From positions 2,077-10,195 of the forward strand of contig DIUH01000440.1 of NCBI GenBank assembly GCA_002428205.1: a stretch of DNA of 8,119 bases. The letters run 5' to 3'. Position numbers and translations under genes: made by a program. Below, piece after piece: positions 1 to 5,148 of the stretch (positions within the stretch are counted from its first letter, which is position 1; every line of letters starts with the position of its first letter). Under the pieces are notes generated by a model. The model had not been told where the DNA came from and did not search any database. It saw nothing but the letters and a program-made list of their open reading frames with translations. This DNA comes from Planctomycetaceae bacterium UBA6163. Its GTDB lineage: Bacteria > Planctomycetota > Planctomycetia > Pirellulales > Pirellulaceae.

Positions 1-669
1 CATACTTATGTGATTGATGTCTATCCGAACGTTACGGTCTGGTTGATCGTTTGGGCGGGTCTGGCGGGAATTGTTTTCGGCACCGCCAGCTATCTGTTTG
101 CTGAATTGACGCATGTGATTCAACAGGTGATGGTCAAACGCGTTCGAGTCTCGTGGTTGCGACCATTCTATGGCGGTATCGCGGTGATTCTGTTGGTAGC
201 GATCGTTGGCAATCGTGATTACTTAGGATTGAGTCTGCCGTTGATTGATGACAGTTTCACGCCAGGCAAAGTCGCGTTCTGGGCGTTTGCTTGGAAAATC
301 GTTTTCACGGCTGTCACGCTTGGTACAGGGTTCAAAGGTGGCGAAGTGACTCCGCTGTTCTGCATCGGTGCGACGTTAGGCTCTTCATTCGCCTGGTTGA
401 CCGGTCAACCGACCGCAGTCTTTGCGGCGCTCGGGTTCGTCGCCGTTTTCGCAGGTGCGGCCAACACACCGCTGGCCTGTTCGTTGATGGGCATCGAGTT
501 GTTCGGCGCGGAATTAGCCATACCGATCACGACTGCGTGTGTGGTCAGTTATATGGTTTCGGGTCATGGTGGCATTTACTTGTCACAGCAAATCGATACT
601 CCTAAACATAGCGGCGAGATTGTTCCGCCGAGTTTGTCGCTGCGGGATTGGCGTGGTCGTCGAGAGTAA
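1..669 (+). CDS. CLC-family ion transporter, probable fluoride/proton antiporter type, 5'-partial
   Basis: This is the C-terminal part of a chloride-channel (CLC) family membrane transporter; the frame is open to base 1 (His-Thr-Tyr precede the GTG at 10), so the real start lies outside. Numbering from that GTG, hydrophobic segments lie near residues 10-32, 52-68, 86-105, 115-132, 136-160 and 168-186. GTGFKGGEVTPLF (residues 105-117) is at the place of the CLC 'GxFxP' anion-binding motif. NTPLACSLMGIELFG (152-166) matches the conserved late-helix motif, and GHGGIYLSQQ (185-194) is the final pore segment. A Glu (residue 112) within the GxFxP region is, from family knowledge, typical of the CLC-F fluoride/proton antiporters that expel toxic fluoride from the cytoplasm, rather than chloride exchangers. 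There is no C-terminal CBS pair. CLC membership is near certain; the fluoride assignment is an inference because the N-terminal selectivity segment is outside the window. Confidence 0.9.
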   Translation, partial: HTYVIDVYPNVTVWLIVWAGLAGIVFGTASYLFAELTHVIQQVMVKRVRVSWLRPFYGGIAVILLVAIVGNRDYLGLSLPLIDDSFTPGKVAFWAFAWKIVFTAVTLGTGFKGGEVTPLFCIGATLGSSFAWLTGQPTAVFAALGFVAVFAGAANTPLACSLMGIELFGAELAIPITTACVVSYMVSGHGGIYLSQQIDTPKHSGEIVPPSLSLRDWRGRRE

Positions 670-702
670 ACAATCGATGATTTCGGCTCTTCACTGGACA
701 CG

Positions 703-740
703 AAAAAACGCGGCAGCGATGGTGCGCTCCCGCGTTTTTT
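703..740. terminator. Bidirectional intrinsic terminator
   Basis: An 11-bp perfect stem (703-713 with 730-740) is formed by AAAAAACGCGG and CCGCGTTTTTT. A C/C mismatch then leads to an inner 4-bp stem (715-718 with 725-728) closed by a 6-base loop. The stem carries A6 on its left arm and T6 on its right, so transcripts from either side end in a U run. It sits 33 bases after the CLC stop and 31 bases beyond the DUF11 gene's stop, as expected for a shared terminator of two convergent genes. Confidence 0.88.
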
Positions 741-771
741 GAAACTTCACTATGAGACTCTCTGCGATCGG

Positions 772-2664
772 TTATTCACCACTTTTCGCCGACTTCGAGT
801 CATACAGTCGCGTCGGTTCGGCGGTTTCGACTGGCGAGGTGAACGACTGTGAAACCAATTCCACCTTCAACTGAACGGCTCCGGCGGACTGCGCCGTCGC
901 GGTCAAGGTGTACTCGGCTTCTTCGCCAGGGTTCAACTGATCGATCGGTTGGAACGTAATCGTTTTTCCTTCCTGTTTTGATTCTGTCGGACCATCGGCA
1001 TTATCCAATTTCATTTGCTCGGGCAAGGTTGCCGTGATTTGAATATCTTGATCCGGTGCATCGCCTTCGTTCTTAACGCGAATCGTATATGTGACCGGCG
1101 ATCCGACTTCGACCGGATCGGCGTCATCGAGCGTATAAACTTGCAAACCTGGCAGGCGAACGATACGAGTGGAAGCGATCGCGGTGTCTTCGCTAGCCGC
1201 GTCGTAGGAAACGCCCTGGTCGCTGTCGAAATTGCAAATCGAGCGAGCGATTACGCGTGTATCAATTTTGTCTTGGTTGCGTGCCGTCAGCACATAATCA
1301 AACTGAGCCGACTGACCGGGTTCCAATCTTTCGATCGAAAACTCTTCGGCCCGCATACCGGCCTGCATTTCAGCCTGTTGGTCGGCGGCACTGCCCGATT
1401 CGGCCGTTGTGGCACCCGCAGTTTGGTTCTGCTGGGCGGTACGACGTCCTTGTGTCAAACGCTCGGCGGCTGTTTGTTTGGCCTTAGGTTGGCTAACCGA
1501 TTCATTGGTCGCCTCTTGCACTTGGCCGCGGGCCTGCGAACGGTCTTGCGAAGGGTTCGCTTGACTCGTTCGGCGATCGGTTGCCAATTGCGACGGGTCG
1601 TGCTGGCGAAGTTGAACTTCACTCATACGACGCAGGTTCGCATTCTCGGGGATATGCACAGCGACTTGCACATTTTCCGCTGGAGCGAGTCCCGTGTTGG
1701 TGACTGTGGCCGTAAAGACGGCCGGCGTGTCGCTTGGCACGGCATTGCGGCCTTGGACATCAACCTGAAGCTGGGCACCGACGATTTCGGGACCGACATT
1801 TTCGCTGCGTGCACTCAGGTCCGAATCGACCGCTTCGGCATAAGCACGACTGCGGAAATCGCCCGTTTTGGTCGCATAAACGCGAGCAACAAACTTACGT
1901 GTGTCGCCACCTTTCAATTGGTCAACCGTGAAGGCAAGCGTTTCTTTGTCGTCGATCGTTCGCAGGCCATCGCTCAAGTCGTCGCGAATCTCGAACTTGC
2001 CCACCGCGCCGGTGCCGTCGTTGGTGACGGTGTAAACCAGTTCGATCACTTCACACAATTGATTCCGCTGGGGCGACTGCTTGGTGATTTTCAATTCCGG
2101 CTTGATCGCGGTTGTCTGCAGGCAGATCGACGGACGATAATTCGTGATTATTAAACAAGCTTTGACCGGCCCTTCCTGGTCCACTGATGCGGTGACTTGA
2201 AAGGTTTGCGACTGGCCGGGTTCCAATGCATCAATGGTCAGCGATTGGCCGGACGACTGGCCGGACGACTGGCCCTCGCGCTGGGCTGGGACAGATTCAG
2301 CAGATTCATCTGGCGTAGTCGATTGCTCGCCCTGGGCCGCTTGCTTGTTCTGGGCCTGTTTTTCGATCGACTCGATTGTTAGCGAACTTTGATCGGCATG
2401 GCGAAGCTCGATGTCATGAAGCGTGACGTTGTCCGTCGTATTTTGGACTGTCACCTGATACGTGAATTGTTCGCCGATCCTAACCTGTTCTGGAAGATTT
2501 GCCTCAATTGCCAGCATTCCATCGCCAGTGCGAACCGACTGGCTGGATTGCGTCGGCGACTGAGCGGGTAACGGACGCCCGGATTGGGCAACGATCAGGC
2601 ATGTGCCGAATGCAAACGCCGTCGCAATACTGCCGCATTGCCTGGAAAGCGATTTTAACTTCAT
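772..2664 (-). CDS. Secreted multi-DUF11 repeat protein
   Basis: Predicted exported protein of 630 residues. Residues 1-35 look like a signal peptide: Lys/Arg-containing start, hydrophobic core SIATAFAFGTCLIVA, then LPAQS. Four DUF11/CARDB-like beta-sandwich modules follow, at about 51-187, 188-290, 297-500 and 505-610. Each has a 'Y-x-V-x-V-x-N-x-G/T' strand (YQVTVQNTT, YTVTNDGTG, FTATVTNTG, YTIRVKNEG) and then an 'L-x-x-G-x-x' turn (LEPGQS, LKGGDT, LEPGQS, LNPGEE). Modules 1 and 3 are enlarged by low-complexity inserts rich in Gln, Ser, Ala and Glu (about 103-142 and 350-440). No C-terminal anchor, sorting motif or catalytic motif is visible. Such proteins are usually envelope-associated structural or adhesive proteins in planctomycetes, but the exact role is unknown. 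Start ATG at 2664 is supported by AGGAG seven bases upstream. Cys22 could suggest a lipoprotein, but FGTC is a poor lipobox. Confidence 0.88.
   Translation of the reverse strand: MKLKSLSRQCGSIATAFAFGTCLIVAQSGRPLPAQSPTQSSQSVRTGDGMLAIEANLPEQVRIGEQFTYQVTVQNTTDNVTLHDIELRHADQSSLTIESIEKQAQNKQAAQGEQSTTPDESAESVPAQREGQSSGQSSGQSLTIDALEPGQSQTFQVTASVDQEGPVKACLIITNYRPSICLQTTAIKPELKITKQSPQRNQLCEVIELVYTVTNDGTGAVGKFEIRDDLSDGLRTIDDKETLAFTVDQLKGGDTRKFVARVYATKTGDFRSRAYAEAVDSDLSARSENVGPEIVGAQLQVDVQGRNAVPSDTPAVFTATVTNTGLAPAENVQVAVHIPENANLRRMSEVQLRQHDPSQLATDRRTSQANPSQDRSQARGQVQEATNESVSQPKAKQTAAERLTQGRRTAQQNQTAGATTAESGSAADQQAEMQAGMRAEEFSIERLEPGQSAQFDYVLTARNQDKIDTRVIARSICNFDSDQGVSYDAASEDTAIASTRIVRLPGLQVYTLDDADPVEVGSPVTYTIRVKNEGDAPDQDIQITATLPEQMKLDNADGPTESKQEGKTITFQPIDQLNPGEEAEYTLTATAQSAGAVQLKVELVSQSFTSPVETAEPTRLYDSKSAKSGE
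2246..2274. repeat. 12-bp in-frame tandem repeat inside the DUF11 gene
   Basis: Two identical 12-base copies of TGGCCGGACGAC (2246-2257, 2258-2269) are followed by a third partial TGGCC (2270-2274). On the minus strand they encode part of GQSSGQSSGQS, residues 131-141 of the DUF11 protein, within its first low-complexity insert. The unit length is a multiple of three, so copy-number changes keep the frame. Confidence 0.85.
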
Positions 2665-2671
2665 GGTTTTT

Positions 2672-2676
2672 CTCCT
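2672..2676 (-). promoter_or_regulatory. Shine-Dalgarno of the DUF11 gene
   Basis: On the minus strand AGGAG is followed by seven bases and then the ATG at 2664. It is the clearest ribosome-binding site in the window and fixes the start of the DUF11 gene. Confidence 0.75.
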
Positions 2677-2731
2677 ACTTGAGTGTTACTTGCAGCTCGG
2701 TAACAGCCCGAGATCATTGACAAGGAATGTC

Positions 2732-2760
2732 GATTGGCGGCAAAGCTCATGCCGCCAATC
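2732..2760. promoter_or_regulatory. Perfect 11-bp hairpin in the DUF11 gene leader
   Basis: GATTGGCGGCA (2732-2742) and TGCCGCCAATC (2750-2760) are perfect reverse complements around a 7-base loop. No T run follows on either strand, so it is not a standard terminator. It lies 67 bases upstream of the DUF11 start codon, where it would form in the 5' leader RNA or act as a palindromic protein-binding site. The structure is certain on paper; the function is unknown. Confidence 0.5.
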
Positions 2761-2878
2761 AGTAGGAAATGCTGATAGACTTAATCTCATAAAACTCGAC
2801 GCCACCGTTCTTGCGGTTAATCGCTGATCAGATCGAAATCATCTCCATCAATTAAGGTTTCGATTTTTTCTTAATCCG

Positions 2879-3007
2879 CGCAACCGCTGTTCGCTCGGCC
2901 AACGACCGACCAGGATGACGTAGGTCGATCAGGTGCCGAGCGATTCGCCAACCCGTAATTTGGAGTGCGAGAGCACCCCAACTTCCAGGCTGCGGAAAGC
3001 GGTTGCG
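2879..3007. other. Candidate structured RNA or small palindromic element
   Basis: The ends form an imperfect 16-position inverted repeat: CGCAACCGCTGTTCGC (2879-2894) pairs with GCGGAAAGCGGTTGCG (2992-3007). The outer 10 pairs are perfect, and only one mismatch and one wobble occur inside. Enclosed are a stem CGACC/GGTCG (2907-2911 with 2923-2927), a competing or coaxial stem CGCTCGGC/GCCGAGCG (2892-2899 with 2935-2942), and a 9-position hairpin (2960-2968 with 2973-2981) closed by a GAGA tetraloop of GNRA type. Read as minus-strand RNA, the one A/C mismatch of that hairpin becomes a G-U pair, so orientation is undecided. No known RNA family was recognised; a REP/MITE-like element is the alternative. 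Confidence 0.3.
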
Positions 3008-3012
3008 AGAGG

Positions 3013-3117
3013 GCTCCGACAAATCCGTCAGTCGAGCAAGCTTGCGGCAAACGATGCTTTTCACACGTTTGGGCAGCGAAAATCTTCCCTCCGGCCAAGT
3101 CCCGCGAGGCCACCGGA
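3013..3117. other. Further foldable sequence: two hairpins and a palindrome
   Basis: GCTCCGAC (3013-3020) pairs with GTCGAGC (3031-3037) with one bulged C. It is followed by the overlapping 10-base palindrome GCAAGCTTGC (3036-3045). At 3090-3117 TCCGGCC and GGCCACCGGA form a seven-pair stem with a 3-base bulge. These may extend the structured element just upstream or simply reflect high GC content. No U run follows on the + strand. Confidence 0.2.
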
Positions 3118-3200
3118 CCAAAAAAGCCTGTTTGGCGGGGTGAGAGTCGAAACGGGACAGCAGAGGTGGGCGAAAAAAAAGACGACTTAGCGACTTATTT

Positions 3201-3229
3201 TTGTATTTTCGTCGCCACTTAGCTACACT
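3201..3229 (+). promoter_or_regulatory. Sigma70-like promoter of the Met/Gly-tract gene
   Basis: TTGTAT (3201-3206) and TACACT (3224-3229) are separated by exactly 17 bases, in an AT-rich stretch unlike the surrounding GC-rich sequence. Transcription would begin near 3236, leaving a leader of roughly 87 bases before the ATG at 3323. The matches to consensus are partial (3/6 and 4/6), so the call rests on spacing, composition and location. Confidence 0.45.
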
Positions 3230-3249
3230 GGGTTACGTGATGTATCCCG

Positions 3250-3280
3250 CCGCAACCGATCCGTCTGTTCGATCTTGCGG
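3250..3280 (+). promoter_or_regulatory. Leader hairpin upstream of the Met/Gly-tract gene
   Basis: CCGCAA (3250-3255) pairs with TTGCGG (3275-3280), and GATC (3258-3261) pairs with GATC (3271-3274). This gives ten base pairs with a two-base bulge and a nine-base loop. It would form in the 5' leader just after the predicted transcription start. It also buries the in-frame TTG at 3275, which argues against that codon as the translation start. Confidence 0.35.
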
Positions 3281-3322
3281 TTGTTCCAACGTTTTCTGCT
3301 TTTCGCCGGAGTATCTCGTCTC

Positions 3323-4060
3323 ATGAGAACGAACCTTTTTGCTGTTACTTTCGCGGCCGGATGGTTGCTCGTCTGGGGCGGGTTTGCTGGTGCCGCTGAA
3401 CCACGTGCCGCGGTCGAGGAAGAGACATTGGCTTGGTTTGAAGCCGAAAAAGCTGGCAAAATCGAAGTCAAGTTTGTCCCCAAGGACGCTTCGGAAGCCA
3501 CTGTAATGGTCCGCAACCTGACCAACGCGCCGCTGCGTCTGCAGTTGCCTGAGACCTTCGCCGCCGTGCCTGCCCAAGCTCAAATGGGCATGGGAATGGG
3601 CGGAATGGGCATGGGCGGCGGTGGCATGGGCGGTATGGGGATGGGCGGCATGGGAATGATGCGTATCCCTGCCGAACGCCAAATGAAACTGAAGGTCACC
3701 ACTGTCTGCCTAGAACACGGCAAGGCTGATCCGAATCCTCGCGTCGCTTACAAGATGATCCCAGCCGAAGATTTCACGCAGGATCCCCGCGTCCTGGAAG
3801 TTTGCCGCTTGTTGGGCTACAGCCGCATGACTCAGAATGTCGCACAAGCTGCGGCGTGGCACCTGACCGATGGGCTTGCTTGGAGCGAATTGAGAAGCAA
3901 AGTAAAGAGCGAAAACCCGTTCACTCGCCAAGTAACAATGTGGTTCCACCCCCAGGAACTGGTTCAAGCTTCGTTCGTGGTTGCTTCAACAAACCACCTC
4001 AGCAACGAAGAATCGACGGCTGCGGTCGGCAAGTCTGATGCGACCTACGTGCCGAACTGA
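3323..4060 (+). CDS. Small secreted planctomycete-type protein with Met/Gly tract
   Basis: A 245-residue exported protein of unknown function. The start is ATG 3323, not the in-frame TTG at 3275: the ATG puts a clean signal peptide at the N-terminus (residues 1-25, Arg2, core LFAVTFAAGWLLVWGGF, then AGAAEP), and GGAG lies 11 bases upstream. Next is a small domain with VRNLTNAPLRLQLPETF, then a 26-residue tract of only Met and Gly (88-113; bases 3584-3661). The C-terminal domain has VCLEHGKADPNPRVAY (Cys129), a second Cys at 161, and QAAAWHLTDGLAW (175-187). I recall similar planctomycete proteins with an 'ETFAAVPVLAQ' segment before Gly-rich tracts; none has an established function to my knowledge. 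The C-terminal 'C-x-E-H...P-x-P...Q-A-A-x-W-x-L-T-D-G' pattern suggests a conserved extracellular domain. Its 3' end overlaps the next, convergent gene. Confidence 0.82.
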   Translation: MRTNLFAVTFAAGWLLVWGGFAGAAEPRAAVEEETLAWFEAEKAGKIEVKFVPKDASEATVMVRNLTNAPLRLQLPETFAAVPAQAQMGMGMGGMGMGGGGMGGMGMGGMGMMRIPAERQMKLKVTTVCLEHGKADPNPRVAYKMIPAEDFTQDPRVLEVCRLLGYSRMTQNVAQAAAWHLTDGLAWSELRSKVKSENPFTRQVTMWFHPQELVQASFVVASTNHLSNEESTAAVGKSDATYVPN

Positions 4061-5115
4061 TCGGTTGGGCGGATACGGCGGCGGTTCATCATCGACCAGA
4101 TGCTTGCCGCCAAGATCGTTTCCACGGCTAATTGCACCAGTCTCGCCACAACGGCTGATAACAGCGCCGGTCCAGGGCCAATGATCGGGCCTAGCAGCGT
4201 AGCCAGCACCGTCTCACGCACGCCGACTCCGCCCGGCAGCAGCGAAAGAAAGCCGGCCACGAAGGCCAGCATGGCTGCGGCCGAACAGATCAGGGTCAGG
4301 GATACGATCGATTGACCGGCAACCAGCGGAACGAGCGCCATCACGACTGCGGTCATCGAAATCCCGGTAAAAATCCAGGAAACGGTACACCAAAACCAAG
4401 CCGCGGCCAGATCATGGGTGGTCCAGTCCAGCGGCATCGGCGGTACCGACTCATTCGTTAGCGTTCGCCGCGTGCGAATTCTCAGACGACGTGAAAGGGC
4501 GAAACGCAATATCGGTGGCAGCGTTCCTACGGCGGCTCCGACAGCCATCAGCGCACTGCCCCATTTGATCCACGGCGGCGTATCGAGCACGACGACCAAC
4601 AAGAATGCGAGTGCCGATCCAACAGCGATCAGGTTCAGCGTTTCGATGATCACGGCGATTGCAGACAGCTTGATCGAAACCTTGGTCGCACCGCGGCTAA
4701 GGATTGATGCTCGCAGAATGATCACCATCGCTTTGCCCGGTACATATTTGCCAAGGTGGCCAACCAATTGTGCGGCCATTACCAGCCGCAACTCGATCGG
4801 CTGGTGCAGTGCCGCAAGTGCTCGCCGCAATACCAGGCCCGCGGGAATTAACGAGATCGCGTAGGTGAATGCAGACAAGGCCAACCATTCCCAACGGACA
4901 TCCGCGAGCGTAATTCGTGTGGCGGTCGACTGCTGCTGCCACTTCGATACTGAATCACGTGCGGCCAGGGCAACGGCGACGATGACCAGGACCGTAATCA
5001 TCCATTTGCCAAAACGGATGCCCCAGACACGCAGCCGATTGTGCTTGGGCAAAGGTGCTTCATCGGCGATTTCCATTTCGGTCGAGGGCGATAAACGATC
5101 GGCGGAATTTGTCAT
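4045..5115 (-). CDS. Flippase-like membrane protein (lysylphosphatidylglycerol synthase TM-domain family)
   Basis: Polytopic inner-membrane protein of 356 residues, close to the family's usual 300-350. A hydrophilic N-terminus of about 35 residues is followed by hydrophobic segments near 37-52, 75-97, 108-120, 127-139, 150-176, 184-203, 238-264, 270-292, 303-312 and 316-341. Two signatures identify the family (PF03706-like): GHLGKYVPGK (119-128) and LSLLPGGVGVRE (290-301). Members are thought to move lipids or lipid-linked sugars across the membrane, and the same fold forms the flippase half of MprF. Here the soluble lysyl-transferase half is absent, so no aminoacyl-phospholipid synthesis is implied and the substrate is unknown. 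The ATG at 5115 has no clear Shine-Dalgarno. The gene is divergent from the AI-2E-family gene across 33 bases and overlaps the Met/Gly gene tail-to-tail by 16 bases (4045-4060). Confidence 0.87.
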   Translation of the reverse strand: MTNSADRLSPSTEMEIADEAPLPKHNRLRVWGIRFGKWMITVLVIVAVALAARDSVSKWQQQSTATRITLADVRWEWLALSAFTYAISLIPAGLVLRRALAALHQPIELRLVMAAQLVGHLGKYVPGKAMVIILRASILSRGATKVSIKLSAIAVIIETLNLIAVGSALAFLLVVVLDTPPWIKWGSALMAVGAAVGTLPPILRFALSRRLRIRTRRTLTNESVPPMPLDWTTHDLAAAWFWCTVSWIFTGISMTAVVMALVPLVAGQSIVSLTLICSAAAMLAFVAGFLSLLPGGVGVRETVLATLLGPIIGPGPALLSAVVARLVQLAVETILAASIWSMMNRRRIRPTDQFGT

Positions 5116-5148
5116 ACACTACCCAGTCAAAACCGATCACCCCTGCGA
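5116..5148. promoter_or_regulatory. 33-base divergent promoter gap
   Basis: Only 33 bases separate the starts of the flippase-like gene (-) and the AI-2E-family gene (+). Any two promoters must therefore overlap each other or lie inside the opposite gene's 5' coding region. A -10-like TACACT at 5115-5120 (+) has no convincing -35 partner. I can support the arrangement but not exact promoter boxes. Confidence 0.3.

Larger units (their letters stand above)
2665..3322. other. 658-base intergenic gap with structured sequence, no convincing gene
   Basis: This gap separates the divergent DUF11 gene (-) and the Met/Gly-tract gene (+). Short open frames exist on both strands between 2852 and 3222 (80-89 codons), but they overlap one another, lack good ribosome-binding sites and show no recognisable domain, so I do not call them genes. 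The gap is rich in inverted repeats, listed separately: 2732-2760, 2879-3007 with internal hairpins, 3013-3037, 3090-3117 and 3250-3280. I looked for and did not see RNase P RNA (no GAGGAAAGTCC), tmRNA (no tag frame or CCA-type 3' end), the SRP RNA apical motif, or a tRNA T-arm with acceptor pairing. Confidence 0.7.

Noticed and set aside
1015..2154. 379-codon open frame on the + strand opposite the DUF11 gene
   Set aside because: It lies wholly antisense to a gene with a good ribosome-binding site, signal peptide and recognisable modules. Its translation is Arg/Leu/Cys-rich with no domain, as expected from a mirror frame in GC-rich coding DNA.
2830..2870. Possible terminator: AGATCGAAA / TTTCGATTT followed by a T run
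   Set aside because: The stem is AT-rich with one wobble and a 19-base loop, and no gene on the + strand lies upstream to terminate.
2852..3121. 89-codon minus-strand frame in the large gap
   Set aside because: No ribosome-binding site or recognisable domain, basic composition, and it overlaps several other equally long frames on both strands. The inverted repeats fit non-coding sequence better.
3172..3215. Possible minus-strand terminator: GCGAC/GTCGC stem followed by a T8 run
   Set aside because: The stem is only five pairs with a 16-base loop, is displaced from the T run, and no minus-strand gene enters from the right.
2933..3222. Two overlapping 85-codon + strand frames in the large gap
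   Set aside because: Neither has a plausible start signal or protein-like composition; they overlap each other and run into the promoter region.
3262..3280. tRNA T-loop-like GTTCGAT
   Set aside because: No acceptor, D or anticodon arm can be drawn around it; it belongs to the leader hairpin.
4045..5115. Full MprF (lysyl-phosphatidylglycerol synthase)
   Set aside because: Only the TM flippase-like half is present; the C-terminal aminoacyl-transferase domain is absent, so the enzymatic name would mislead.
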